Assembly (NCBI GenBank): GCA_025352435.1
Contig: JANXTN010000049.1
Span: 1 to 7,593, forward strand
Direction: 5' to 3'
Source: Ferruginibacter sp.
GTDB taxonomy: Bacteria > Bacteroidota > Bacteroidia > Chitinophagales > Chitinophagaceae
DNA: 7,593 nucleotides
In this document: positions 1-7,593 of the stretch, piece by piece
Numbering within the stretch: the first letter of the stretch is position 1
Layout of the letters: each line of letters begins with the position of its first letter
Position numbers and translations under genes: made by a program
The notes under the pieces: generated by a model
Seen by the model: the letters and a program-made list of their open reading frames with translations, nothing else
What the model was told of the DNA's origin: nothing
Database searches by the model: none

Positions 1-987
1 TATCCCGAAGCAGAACAAACAGCTTCACAACAAAAAACTGTTGTAACCAGCAAGAAAAATAGTCTACCAACAATTATTACAGCAATATTGGTTGTAGCAT
101 TGTTAGGTACGTGGGGTTATATTATTTATGATAAAAATAAAACTAAAGAAACAATCGATCAAAAAGAAACCATGATCGCAACAACCTCTACTCAAAGAGA
201 CCAATTACAAAAAGAATTGGAGGATGCAGCAATGCGCTATGATGTTTTAAAAACATCCAATTCTAAAAAAGACAGTGCAATTACATCCAAAGACAGAGAA
301 ATTGATGAAAAGAAAGTAAAAATTCAGCAATTGCTAAACAAAACAAACGCTACACAGTCGGAACTTGCGGAAGCAAAAAGATTGATTGGTTCACTTAATG
401 GTGATATTGATGGCTATAAAGAACAGGTTGCGGTTTTACAACAACAAAAAACACAATTAATTTCTGAAAAAGCAGTAGTCGTTTCCCAAAGAGACAGATA
501 CCGCAGAAATTATGATTCTTCTGAGTTGGTAATTAAACAAAAAGAAGATATAATTAATGTCGGTTCGACGTTGCATGCATCAAATTTTAATATTGTTGGT
601 ATTAAAGAAAAACGTAACGGTAAAGAGAAAACAACAACCACAGCTAAAAGAGTAGATAAATTACGAATTAGCTTTGACCTTGATGAAAATATGTTAACAG
701 AAAGTGGTGCTAAAGAAATATATGTTTGTATAACAGCCCCGGACGGCTCGCCTGTTGCAGTGCAGGCTCTAGGTTCAGGTACTTTTAGTACGAGACAAGG
801 TGAAGACAAACCGTATACACAAAAACTGGATGTGAACTATACACAAAACAAAAGACAAAGTGTAAGTTTTGATTGGAAACAAGGTTCAAGTTTTACTACC
901 GGTAATTATAAAATAGAAGTTTATAACAATGGCTTTAAGGTAGGTGAAGGTTACAAGCCTTTAAAAAAAGGCGGTCTTTTTAGCTAA
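1..987 (+). CDS. Membrane-anchored coiled-coil protein of unknown function, 5'-truncated by the window edge
   Basis: Frame 1 is open from base 1 to the TAA at 985-987, giving 328 visible residues. A start at TTG 88 would cut into the membrane helix, so I take the gene as partial with its start upstream. Visible residues 1-21 are polar, with lysines just before the helix. Residues 22-43 (LPTIITAILVVALLGTWGYI onward) are one hydrophobic membrane segment. Residues 47-186 are rich in K, E, Q and D with heptad-like spacing and few prolines or glycines, which suggests a long coiled coil. Residues 190-324 are a beta-rich domain (LRISFDLDEN, KEIYVCITAPDGSPV, NYKIEVYNNGFKVGEG) resembling an immunoglobulin-like sandwich. 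The positive-inside rule is ambiguous, because lysines flank both sides; a cytoplasmic N-terminus with the coiled coil in the periplasm is my inference. I recall similar uncharacterised Bacteroidota proteins but no assigned function. The gene converges on the large minus-strand gene and ends before a shared terminator. Confidence 0.85.
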   Translation, partial: YPEAEQTASQQKTVVTSKKNSLPTIITAILVVALLGTWGYIIYDKNKTKETIDQKETMIATTSTQRDQLQKELEDAAMRYDVLKTSNSKKDSAITSKDREIDEKKVKIQQLLNKTNATQSELAEAKRLIGSLNGDIDGYKEQVAVLQQQKTQLISEKAVVVSQRDRYRRNYDSSELVIKQKEDIINVGSTLHASNFNIVGIKEKRNGKEKTTTTAKRVDKLRISFDLDENMLTESGAKEIYVCITAPDGSPVAVQALGSGTFSTRQGEDKPYTQKLDVNYTQNKRQSVSFDWKQGSSFTTGNYKIEVYNNGFKVGEGYKPLKKGGLFS

Positions 988-1020
988 CAGTATCTTAGAA
1001 AGCGTTTTCTTTTATATTAA

Positions 1021-1055
1021 TTAAAAAGCGGCAAATTTAATTTGCCACTTTTTAA
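1021..1055. terminator. Bidirectional intrinsic terminator between convergent genes
   Basis: A near-perfect inverted repeat has its left arm at 1021-1036 and its right arm at 1040-1055, around a 3-base loop (TTA). The 16-bp stem has one C/A mismatch (1029 against 1047), a GGCAAAT/ATTTGCC core, and an outer A-run/T-run section. On either strand the transcript would end in a CUUUUUAA tract. It lies 33 bases after the plus-strand stop and directly beside the minus-strand stop at 1057-1059, so it suits termination of both genes. Confidence 0.85.
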
Positions 1056-1056
1056 T

Positions 1057-4000
1057 TTAAAACAGTGCTCTTAAGGATGCACGACCCGTATGTATTGTCG
1101 AAGTCACTCCCGGTTTACGACCTTCATATTGTATTGATATTTCAATATTCCCACTTATTCTTTTTGTAAATTCTGCATTCCAAAGTAAGTTTTTTCCAGG
1201 TTGTAACCCTTCTAACAATAAATAACCGACGGTTGTATTTTGCGATCCTTTGTAACCCTTAAAGTTTATATTGTTATATGTAAAGCGTAAGTTAATGCTG
1301 CTTCCGGAAAGTATATTGTATTTGGTTTCCGTGATGATTGCGTTGTTTATTGCTTTTTCTAAAGAATCAATCTGATTTTGTTTTTTTGAATAAATATAAC
1401 CCACAGTTGCTCTTAAATTTGATTTATACACATAAGTAACACTTGGTTCAAAATAATTTTGAAGAACTTTATAATTCCGGTTATCAAATTTGAGTGCTTG
1501 AGTAATAAGGCTGTTGTTTACATGTTTTACCAACAAAGTAGAAACTAAATTTCTCTTAATACTTGCCCTTATTTTACTATTCAACGTTTGAATCTCTCGG
1601 CTTTCGACACCATAAGATAATAATGCTTTTGTAGCTGATTTGCTATGCGTAAATTCCAAACCAAACTTTGCACTGGTTCTATTGTAAAAGTAAGTGTTGG
1701 AGAAAAAAGAGTTTAAAGTTAATAAACTGGTATCAATATTATTTTTGCTAAAAGGATTAAAGAGAAAGTCATTTTTAGAAATATTTTTCTTAGAGATTTG
1801 TAAAGCAGAGCTCGTTGTACTTCTTAATAACATTTTTCTTATTCCTACATTCTTATTCTTTTTTATGACCATTTTTGGATCAAGATCGAGGCTATAATTA
1901 AATTGCAGAAAGTTGGCTTTCACATACTGATTGCCGGGTGTGTAAATCCTGATGTATTTTTTTTGATCCTGAAAAACTGCTTCTTCAAATTCATTTAATT
2001 CCGGTATGCCGTTGTTATTATAATCTATCCAGGTATAAAGTCCCTGCCCTGCGGGTACTTCGATGTAAGTATATTGTCGTCTCTGTTCCTGGCCTGAGCC
2101 CACTTCATACAAAAAGTTACCATTTATAAATCCGTTGAATTCGTTAATGTAATATTCAGTTCTTCCTAAAATACTCCTATCATCTTTTTGCTTACTTATA
2201 GCATTGTTTAAAATGGTGAGTTTTCTATATGTACCTGTAAATTTTAATTTATGTTTTTCATTTGCAAAAAGCTCGGAAAAAAAACTATAATTATTGCTCT
2301 TATCTGCGGCCTCTAATGTTTTTGCTGCTGGTAAAAAATCTTCTCTTCTATTAAAAGCCACTCCCCATTTATTTAATTTTGCAGAATTGGTTCTTGCATA
2401 CACTTCATACACGTTAAATGCAAAGCTGGTATAATTTAAAGTATCCGGTATCTTCTCATAAAGCCTGTTGTTCTCGCTTAAATACTTTATCCCTGACTCT
2501 AATGATTTTAATTTTGTAAATCTTTTATTAATCTCAACAGTTGGTCTAAAGAACTTTCCTTTCTGCAATACTGCATCAAAATTGGTTAGGCTAATATTAG
2601 AATTTATTTTGAATCCGTTTTGGTTGATCTGCTCTGTAAACCTTTGCCTTAGCCCATTATAACCATCGCTTCGGTTATAATTAGTAACTTCGTAGGCTGC
2701 AAAACTTTCATTTTTTGAATAAATCTGAGCTGATGCGTTTACGAGTTGTTCATTGGCAGCTACAAGATCAAAAGGTAAACTCCAATCTCGTAAAAACTCA
2801 ATATTTCTTAATCTTTCAATAGGCTTAAAACGGTTTTGGACAAACTCGTACCCAATATTAGTTTTTAATAACAAAGGGGTTTTAAAAATTATTAATTTTT
2901 TATGATCATTTTCTAATTGAAATCTTAACGCTACTCCATTGTTATCTTTTTTATTTTTTGAAGAGAAAAGATTTACATCATAATTGCTCATGGCAATTTC
3001 AGCCTTCAGCTTTGTATATTTATTTAATAAGTAATCAGTACCAGCCGTAAACACCTGTAATTTTTTTGGGGTTACTAATAAAGAAACTGGCTCCCAATCG
3101 CCCTGTCTTTCATTGTTTATAGGCGCTACCCATTGAAAAGCTTTTCCATTGGTGGCATTTTGCAATTGCGTGTAATTCCCTTTTTTGGCACCTACAAATG
3201 TGAATGATAGTGAGTAGAGAGAATCTTGTGAATTAGTTGATAGAATATAAACGGATGGAAATCTAACGGCATTCACGAGCGAATCTGTTCTTCTATACAA
3301 GACCTTTCCGATTGCAAAACTATCTCTTACTGCACTTGGATAAAAGGCAGTGGAAATACTGTCTCCTGCATCTGCTAAAAATTGTTTTTGCTTAGCATCT
3401 AAAACCTGATCAATTGCCGAATTCTTGGCATCACTGTTGGAAAACGCTCCTAAATAAATCTGTAGATTTTTATTCAATTTAATTTCATCACTTAAATAAA
3501 GCTGCGAGTTTAAAAAGCTTCGGTCTGCATATTCAAATTCTACCTGTATTCTTACATCCTTTGTAATTAATCGTTTTGGGGTAAAAGTTATTTCTGCAGT
3601 ATTATAATTAATTACATAATCCTGATCTTCTCCACGCTGAAGTCTTGCACCGTCTAAAAAAACTCTTTCTGTATTGGCAAGTACTATAAAAAATAATTCA
3701 TTGTTTGCTCCTCTAAGCCTATAGGGTCCTTGGTTTCCCTCCAATGGAACTAAAACATTTCTGGTAAATTTTCCTTTTGCAACTGCACCACTTACAAGCA
3801 AAGAATTAGAAGTGTTTCTTGAAATTTTATTATCAGTTAGAAAAGAAATTCCCTGAACCCTTTTGTAAAAATTAAGAAAATAATTTTTGCTTTCTCTAAT
3901 ATCTATATCACCTAAACTTATAGCCCAGTTTTTCTTTTTCGCCTGAAAAAATATACGGTCAAAATCTCTGAGATCCTGTGTGTTACCGTCAGGTTGTATT

Positions 4001-4596
4001 GGTATATTATTATCTGTTACCGCCGCAGTAATTTCTATACTGTCACCAATAAAACCATTCAACTGTAAATTTAAAGTGCTGTTCACTACTGCATCCTGGT
4101 TATTTCCAAAAGAGATTGCTCTGCCAAAACTTCCATCTGTTTGTAAAGTGCCAAAGTTTAAAAGAGGATTATTTTGCTTTGGTGCATTTATTACCGTAAA
4201 CGGATTTTCCTTGGTAAAACGGTAACGTACATCTTCATAATTAAATCTTCTCGCTACTGCATTTATTTTAAAGGGAAATATTCTGTAAGTAATTTCTACA
4301 CTGTCCAGAACAGGTTGCTCTTTCCATCTAATTGCACCGTTTACTTCGTCAATTTCATACATTGAACGAGGCATATTTTTGATGGATAAAGTTCCGGGAG
4401 CAATACTAAAACTATCAATCTTTTGGTATGGAAATTTTGTTGCAATTTTCTTACTCCTCAAGTTTGAGTTGGCTTTTCCAATCTGTGCAAACGAAAATCC
4501 TGTACTGCACAACACTATTAATACTACTAGAAAAGTTGTTAACCCGAAATAATTATATTGTTGCTTTTTAAAAATGGCATTACGTTTTAGTTTCAA
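1057..4596 (-). CDS. Large exported protein, probable outer-membrane beta-barrel with SprA-like N-terminal part; function unknown
   Basis: The product is 1179 residues. Residues 1-37 form a signal peptide: basic start, hydrophobic core [19 protein letters not shown], likely SPase I cleavage at FA|Q. Residues 147-255 ([20 protein letters not shown], then [20 protein letters not shown] and AISLGDIDI) and 283-356 ([46 protein letters not shown]) resemble conserved blocks that I recall from SprA-type Bacteroidota surface proteins. Residues 858-869 ([12 protein letters not shown]) form an EF-hand-like loop. From about residue 550 the sequence alternates in the manner of beta-strands and ends in ...GRASLRALF, the terminal phenylalanine typical of barrels assembled by BAM. 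At 1179 residues it is about half the length of true SprA, so it is not called sprA. A role in surface secretion or binding is inference. The start is TTG at 4594-4596: an in-frame TAG lies eight codons upstream and no ATG or GTG intervenes. It is a single-gene unit between two terminators. Confidence 0.85.
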   Translation of the reverse strand: MKLKRNAIFKKQQYNYFGLTTFLVVLIVLCSTGFSFAQIGKANSNLRSKKIATKFPYQKIDSFSIAPGTLSIKNMPRSMYEIDEVNGAIRWKEQPVLDSVEITYRIFPFKINAVARRFNYEDVRYRFTKENPFTVINAPKQNNPLLNFGTLQTDGSFGRAISFGNNQDAVVNSTLNLQLNGFIGDSIEITAAVTDNNIPIQPDGNTQDLRDFDRIFFQAKKKNWAISLGDIDIRESKNYFLNFYKRVQGISFLTDNKISRNTSNSLLVSGAVAKGKFTRNVLVPLEGNQGPYRLRGANNELFFIVLANTERVFLDGARLQRGEDQDYVINYNTAEITFTPKRLITKDVRIQVEFEYADRSFLNSQLYLSDEIKLNKNLQIYLGAFSNSDAKNSAIDQVLDAKQKQFLADAGDSISTAFYPSAVRDSFAIGKVLYRRTDSLVNAVRFPSVYILSTNSQDSLYSLSFTFVGAKKGNYTQLQNATNGKAFQWVAPINNERQGDWEPVSLLVTPKKLQVFTAGTDYLLNKYTKLKAEIAMSNYDVNLFSSKNKKDNNGVALRFQLENDHKKLIIFKTPLLLKTNIGYEFVQNRFKPIERLRNIEFLRDWSLPFDLVAANEQLVNASAQIYSKNESFAAYEVTNYNRSDGYNGLRQRFTEQINQNGFKINSNISLTNFDAVLQKGKFFRPTVEINKRFTKLKSLESGIKYLSENNRLYEKIPDTLNYTSFAFNVYEVYARTNSAKLNKWGVAFNRREDFLPAAKTLEAADKSNNYSFFSELFANEKHKLKFTGTYRKLTILNNAISKQKDDRSILGRTEYYINEFNGFINGNFLYEVGSGQEQRRQYTYIEVPAGQGLYTWIDYNNNGIPELNEFEEAVFQDQKKYIRIYTPGNQYVKANFLQFNYSLDLDPKMVIKKNKNVGIRKMLLRSTTSSALQISKKNISKNDFLFNPFSKNNIDTSLLTLNSFFSNTYFYNRTSAKFGLEFTHSKSATKALLSYGVESREIQTLNSKIRASIKRNLVSTLLVKHVNNSLITQALKFDNRNYKVLQNYFEPSVTYVYKSNLRATVGYIYSKKQNQIDSLEKAINNAIITETKYNILSGSSINLRFTYNNINFKGYKGSQNTTVGYLLLEGLQPGKNLLWNAEFTKRISGNIEISIQYEGRKPGVTSTIHTGRASLRALF
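1990..2025 (-). other. EF-hand-like calcium loop (residues 858-869) in the large envelope protein
   Basis: The twelve residues [12 protein letters not shown] match a calcium-binding loop at position 1 (D), 3 (N), 5 (N), 6 (G) and 12 (E). The hydrophobic residue is at position 7 instead of the usual 8. The loop sits between an aromatic stretch (GQGLYTWI) and [20 protein letters not shown], a strongly patterned block that looks conserved. Metal binding is inferred, not shown. Confidence 0.55.
4486..4596 (-). other. Signal peptide coding segment of the large envelope protein
   Basis: It encodes residues 1-37. A basic N-region (KLKR, then KK) is followed by a hydrophobic stretch from about residue 17 to 30, and then by small residues ending SFA before Q38. 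There is no lipobox cysteine at the cleavage site: C30 sits inside the core and lacks the L-[AS]-[GA]-C context followed by a mature domain. Export by Sec and SPase I is therefore favoured over lipoprotein processing. Confidence 0.8.
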
Positions 4597-4606
4597 ATAA
4601 CAATAT

Positions 4607-4610
4607 TCCT
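4607..4610 (-). promoter_or_regulatory. Weak ribosome binding site supporting the TTG start
   Basis: On the minus strand AGGA precedes the TTG start by 10 bases. It overlaps the in-frame TAG stop that closes the frame upstream, so TTG is the only common start codon before the signal peptide. The match is short, and Bacteroidota often lack strong Shine-Dalgarno sites. Confidence 0.4.
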
Positions 4611-4657
4611 ATATCAAAATATTATTTTAAGTCCCCTTCATTCTTCTGACACAATTC

Positions 4658-4683
4658 AAATCTTCCCATAGTTATCAAGATTT
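4658..4683. repeat. Short inverted repeat upstream of the large envelope gene
   Basis: AAATCTT at 4658-4664 and AAGATTT at 4677-4683 are perfect 7-bp arms around a 12-base spacer. The repeat is AT-rich, no T-run follows it on either strand, and it lies about 60-90 bases before the TTG start. It could be an operator or simply chance in AT-rich DNA. Confidence 0.3.
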
Positions 4684-4756
4684 CCAAACCCTATCATCAG
4701 TTGCATCACAATTAGAAAATTAAAACTAAATTTTTTCTCTTCATCATTTGTCCAAA

Positions 4757-4788
4757 TAAAAATGGTTTGATGAAACCACCAAACCATT
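4757..4788 (-). terminator. Intrinsic terminator of the sdh operon
   Basis: On the minus strand AATGGTTTG (4788-4780) pairs with CAAACCATT (4769-4761) in a perfect 9-bp stem with a 10-base loop. It is followed at once by TTTATTT, so the transcript carries a U-rich tail. The plus strand has no T-run after the stem, so the signal serves only minus-strand transcription. It begins about 21 bases after the sdhB stop. Confidence 0.75.
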
Positions 4789-4809
4789 GTAAAAATATTA
4801 TGTAAGAAT

Positions 4810-5577
4810 TTAATTTTCTTCCGTTGCAAAGCCTGCACCGATATATTCTTTATTTAAGCGGGCAATATTGGCAACCGAAATTCCTTTAGGGCATTGAGCT
4901 TCGCATGCATAGGTATTTGTACAATTTCCAAAGCCTTCTTTGTCCATTTGGGCCACCATATTTAGTGCCCTACTTTCTCTTTCAGGATCGCCTTGCGGCA
5001 ACAATGCAAGTTGAGATACTTTAGCACCAACAAACAACATGGCACTTCCATTTATACAGGTTGCCACGCAAGCACCACAACCTATGCACGCAGCAGCCAT
5101 AAATGCATCATCTGCTTTCTTTTTGTCAATTGGAATGGCGTTGGCATCAACAGCATTCCCTGTATTTACACTAATATATCCACCTGCTTCTATTACTCTA
5201 TCAAAAGCAGAACGGTTAACCATCAAATCTTTCACAACAGGGAAAGCCTTACTCCGCCATGGTTCTACTACAATGGTATCACCATCTTTAAAAGCACGCA
5301 TGTGCAACTGGCAGGTGGTGTTTTGTTTCCATGGACCATGCGCTTCGCCATTTATATGCATGCTACACATACCGCAAATACCTTCTCTACAATCATGGTC
5401 AAATGCAATTGGTGATTTGCCTTCTAGTATCAATTGCTCATTTAATACATCAAACATTTCAAGAAAACTCATTTCAGATGAGATATCTTTTACTTTGTAT
5501 GTTTCAAAACTTCCCTTTGCCTTATTATCTTTTTGACGCCACACTTTAAGAGTGAGGTTCATGTGGTAATGTTCCAT
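4810..5577 (-). CDS. sdhB: Succinate dehydrogenase/fumarate reductase iron-sulfur subunit
   Basis: This 255-residue protein carries electrons from the SdhA flavin to the quinone site of complex II on the cytoplasmic face of the inner membrane. All cluster ligands are visible. The N-terminal ferredoxin domain has C63, C68, C71 and C89 for [2Fe-2S] (CREGICGMC...C). The C-terminal domain has C164, C167, C170 and C229 for [4Fe-4S], and C174, C219 and C225 for [3Fe-4S]. The spacing C219-x5-C225-x3-C229-P equals that of E. coli SdhB. After C174 the residue is isoleucine, not the proline of many homologues. The length is normal for the family. The start is the ATG at 5575-5577 with AAAAGGA 8 bases before it; M6 is an alternative. 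The gene follows sdhA by 45 bases and precedes a terminator, so it is probably the last gene of the operon. The direction in vivo (succinate oxidation or fumarate reduction) cannot be read from the sequence. Confidence 0.96.
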   Translation of the reverse strand: MEHYHMNLTLKVWRQKDNKAKGSFETYKVKDISSEMSFLEMFDVLNEQLILEGKSPIAFDHDCREGICGMCSMHINGEAHGPWKQNTTCQLHMRAFKDGDTIVVEPWRSKAFPVVKDLMVNRSAFDRVIEAGGYISVNTGNAVDANAIPIDKKKADDAFMAAACIGCGACVATCINGSAMLFVGAKVSQLALLPQGDPERESRALNMVAQMDKEGFGNCTNTYACEAQCPKGISVANIARLNKEYIGAGFATEEN

Positions 5578-5585
5578 ATATAATA

Positions 5586-5592
5586 TCCTTTT
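5586..5592 (-). promoter_or_regulatory. Ribosome binding site of sdhB
   Basis: AAAAGGA on the minus strand lies 8 bases before the ATG at 5577. It is the clearest Shine-Dalgarno-like site in the window, and it supports that start over the in-frame ATG five codons downstream. Confidence 0.6.
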
Positions 5593-5622
5593 GTAGGGAT
5601 GATTAAAATTTCGACAAAATAA

Positions 5623-7593
5623 TTATTTATAACTCCTTTGTGTTGGTTTCACAATTTCAAAACTTAATTCTTCTTTATGTAAAGCCCATTCACTATCTCC
5701 TTTGTTTTCCCATGCTGCAACATAAGCATAGTGTGCATCGTCACGTTTTGCCTCACCATCTTCTGTCTGGCTTTCTTCTCTAAAGTGCCCCCCACAGCTT
5801 TCTTCTCTGTCCAATGCGTCAATGCACATCAATTCACCAAGTTCAATAAAGTCTGCTACTCGTCCTGCCTTATCTAATTCAGGATTCATTTCATTTACTT
5901 CACCGGGCACACGAACATCGCTCCAAAACTCTGCTTTCAATGTTCTTATTTCTGCAATCGCTTCTTTCAACCCTTCTGCATTGCGAGCCATTCCGCATTT
6001 ATCCCACATTATCTTACCAAGCCTTTTATGAAAACTTTCCACAGTTTTACTCCCTTGAATAGAAAGTAATTTGTTTATTCTTTCAGCTACCGTTTTTTCT
6101 GCGTCTAAAAATGCCTGTTGGTTTGGGTCTACAGCACCGTTTCTAATTTCATCGGCTAAATAATTACCAAGTGTATACGGGATAACGAAATATCCATCTG
6201 CAAGACCTTGCATCAATGCTGATGCGCCTAATCTATTCGCACCGTGGTCACTAAAATTTGCTTCACCTAATGCATACAAGCCAGGAACTGTCGTTTGTAA
6301 TTCATAATCTACCCACAGCCCACCCATAGTATAATGCACCGCCGGGTAAATCCTCATGGGCATTTCGTATGGATTTTCACCTGTAATTTTTGCATACATT
6401 TCAAAGAGGTTACCATATTTTTCAGCAACTACATCTTTTCCTAATGCAATGATATCTGCTTCAGACATATCAGTGATACCTTTTTTACCGGCCTCAATTT
6501 TTCCATATCTTTTTATTGCATCTGCAAAATCTAAAAACACAGCCATCTTGGTAGTCCCTACCCCGTAACCGGCATCACAACGTTCCTTAGCAGCGCGGCT
6601 TGCCACATCTCTTGGCACCAAATTTCCAAAAGCCGGATATCTTCTTTCCAAATAGTAATCTCTTTCTTGTTCGGGTATTTCGGAACCTTTTCTTGTATCA
6701 CCATGTTTTAATGGAACCCAAATTCTACCATCATTCCTTAAACTTTCACTCATCAATGTGAGTTTACTTTGGTGATCTCCACTTACGGGGATACAGGTTG
6801 GGTGAATTTGCGTAAAGCAAGGATTTCCAAAAAATGCACCTTTTTTGTGAGCTTTCCATGCAGCGGTTACATTGCTACCCATAGCATTTGTACTTAAATA
6901 AAATACATTGCCATAACCACCGGTGCAAAGCAACACTGCATGTGCACCATGTCTTTCAAGCTCTCCGGTGATTAAATTTCTTGCGATAATTCCTTTTGCC
7001 ACACCGTCTATTAATACTACATCCTGCATTTCGTGGCGACGATACATCGTTACATTACCCAAAGCAACCTGTCTTTCTACAGCGCTGTAAGCACCAAGCA
7101 AAAGTTGCTGACCTGTTTGGCCCGCTGCGTAAAAAGTACGTTGTACCTGTGTTCCACCAAATGAACGATTGCTTAGCAAGCCACCGTACTCTCTTGCAAA
7201 AGGCACACCCTGTGCAACACATTGATCTATTATTGAGGTGCTTACTTCTGCAAGTCTATGTACATTGGCTTCTCTTGAACGATAATCTCCTCCTTTTACT
7301 GTGTCATAAAATAAACGAAAAACAGAATCACCATCATTCTGATAATTCTTAGCTGCATTTATTCCACCTTGCGCTGCAATGCTATGTGCACGCCTTGCAC
7401 TGTCCTGAAAACAAAAAGCTTTTACTTTATAACCAAGCTCACCCAAAGCAGCAGCTGCGGACGATCCTGCCAATCCTGTCCCAACGACAATTACTTCAAG
7501 CTTACGTTTGTTGGATGGGTTTACAAGTTTTACATGTCCTTTGTAATCCTCCCACTTTTTGTCCATTTCTCCCTGCGGAATTTTTGAATTCAT
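5623..7593 (-). CDS. sdhA: Succinate dehydrogenase/fumarate reductase flavoprotein subunit
   Basis: This 656-residue catalytic subunit of complex II interconverts succinate and fumarate at a covalently bound FAD. The dinucleotide-binding site is near residues 35-46 ([12 protein letters not shown]). H70 in [14 protein letters not shown] aligns with the FAD-linked histidine of E. coli SdhA (RSHTVSAQGG). Dicarboxylate-site residues are visible as HPT (264-266), R328 in VPRDVASRA (the proton-shuttle arginine), H420 in AVHYTMGG and R454 in GANRLGAS. The FAD-contacting ALGEA motif is at 441-445. The C-terminal domain (580-656) keeps [10 protein letters not shown]. The length is that of Bacteroidota and other type B enzymes, longer than E. 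coli SdhA. The ATG is the final triplet of the window, so the ribosome site and any upstream start cannot be seen; M10 is an alternative. sdhB follows, and sdhC is expected just upstream of the window. Confidence 0.96.
   Translation of the reverse strand: MNSKIPQGEMDKKWEDYKGHVKLVNPSNKRKLEVIVVGTGLAGSSAAAALGELGYKVKAFCFQDSARRAHSIAAQGGINAAKNYQNDGDSVFRLFYDTVKGGDYRSREANVHRLAEVSTSIIDQCVAQGVPFAREYGGLLSNRSFGGTQVQRTFYAAGQTGQQLLLGAYSAVERQVALGNVTMYRRHEMQDVVLIDGVAKGIIARNLITGELERHGAHAVLLCTGGYGNVFYLSTNAMGSNVTAAWKAHKKGAFFGNPCFTQIHPTCIPVSGDHQSKLTLMSESLRNDGRIWVPLKHGDTRKGSEIPEQERDYYLERRYPAFGNLVPRDVASRAAKERCDAGYGVGTTKMAVFLDFADAIKRYGKIEAGKKGITDMSEADIIALGKDVVAEKYGNLFEMYAKITGENPYEMPMRIYPAVHYTMGGLWVDYELQTTVPGLYALGEANFSDHGANRLGASALMQGLADGYFVIPYTLGNYLADEIRNGAVDPNQQAFLDAEKTVAERINKLLSIQGSKTVESFHKRLGKIMWDKCGMARNAEGLKEAIAEIRTLKAEFWSDVRVPGEVNEMNPELDKAGRVADFIELGELMCIDALDREESCGGHFREESQTEDGEAKRDDAHYAYVAAWENKGDSEWALHKEELSFEIVKPTQRSYK
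7384..7386 (-). other. Codon of the probable FAD-linked histidine (H70) of SdhA
   Basis: The codon is CAT on the minus strand. The context [10 protein letters not shown] matches the covalent flavinylation site of complex II flavoproteins. Keeping this histidine argues for a membrane-bound complex II enzyme and against the soluble fumarate reductases with non-covalent FAD. Confidence 0.8.

Larger units (their letters stand above)
4597..4809. other. Intergenic region between sdhB and the large envelope gene
   Basis: These 213 AT-rich bases separate two minus-strand units. They hold the sdh terminator at 4757-4788 and a short inverted repeat at 4658-4683. The promoter of the large gene should lie in 4597-4756, but I found no good match to the Bacteroidota TTTG / TAnnTTTG pair. 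TAATATTTTG about 20-30 bases upstream of the start is only a loose resemblance. A 60-codon frame across this gap looks spurious. Confidence 0.7.

Noticed and set aside
510..809. 99-codon minus-strand frame opposite the coiled-coil gene
   Set aside because: It lies wholly inside the plus-strand gene, has no promoter or ribosome site, and its translation has no recognisable domain.
1057..4596. Calling the large gene sprA or a TonB-dependent receptor
   Set aside because: SprA is roughly twice as long. There is no visible TonB box, carboxypeptidase-like N-terminal domain or SusC plug motif.
4656..4838. 60-codon minus-strand frame across the gap after sdhB
   Set aside because: It overlaps the sdhB end in another frame, runs through the clear terminator hairpin, has no ribosome site that I can see, and its product has the composition of translated AT-rich spacer.
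4993..5415. 140-codon plus-strand frame opposite sdhB
   Set aside because: Another antisense shadow of sdhB, overlapping the previous one in a different frame. There is no independent support.
5039..5536. 165-codon plus-strand frame opposite sdhB
   Set aside because: It is antisense to a well-supported gene with all its cluster cysteines. The translation shows no recognisable domain and is explained by the codon pattern of sdhB.
6996..7352. 118-codon plus-strand frame opposite sdhA
   Set aside because: It is antisense to conserved sdhA. Its His- and Leu-rich product is typical of reverse-strand translation.
1..7593. CRISPR array, tRNA/rRNA genes, insertion sequence or defence island
   Set aside because: I saw no spaced direct repeats, no tRNA cloverleaf in the gaps, no transposase or terminal repeats, and no defence-type domains. 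Apart from the short gaps, the window is filled by four genes.

Overview
The window looks like ordinary chromosomal DNA from a Bacteroidota bacterium, probably of the Chitinophagaceae/Sphingobacteriia kind. The evidence is an AT-rich sequence, a Bacteroidota-style succinate dehydrogenase/fumarate reductase flavoprotein and iron-sulfur pair, a very large outer-membrane protein with a C-terminal phenylalanine, and mostly weak Shine-Dalgarno signals. The lineage is inferred from protein style, not from a marker gene.

Layout from left to right. (1) Positions 1-987, plus strand: the 3' part of a gene for a single-pass membrane protein with a long coiled coil and a C-terminal beta-rich domain. The reading frame is open to the window edge, so the true start lies outside. 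(2) Positions 1021-1055: a strong hairpin flanked by T-runs on both strands, lying between two convergent stop codons and probably serving as a shared bidirectional terminator. (3) Positions 1057-4596, minus strand: an 1179-residue exported protein, probably an outer-membrane beta-barrel. Its N-terminal half resembles the SprA style of Bacteroidota envelope protein, and it has an EF-hand-like loop late in the sequence. It appears to start at TTG. (4) Positions 4597-4809: a 213-bp non-coding gap holding a one-directional terminator for the sdh genes and presumably the promoter of the large gene. (5) Positions 4810-5577 and 5623-7593, minus strand: sdhB and sdhA, 45 bp apart and in the order sdhA then sdhB. 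The sdhA start codon is the last three bases of the window, so the membrane-anchor gene sdhC, usually next upstream in this phylum, would lie just outside.

SdhA and SdhB together form the cytoplasmic catalytic part of respiratory complex II: succinate is oxidised at the FAD of SdhA, and electrons pass through the three Fe-S clusters of SdhB to the quinone pool by way of the membrane anchor. All key residues I could check are present. The large outer-membrane protein and the coiled-coil protein are separate transcription units with no evident link to complex II. I see no mobile element, CRISPR array, RNA gene or defence system. The least understood items are the two uncharacterised envelope proteins.
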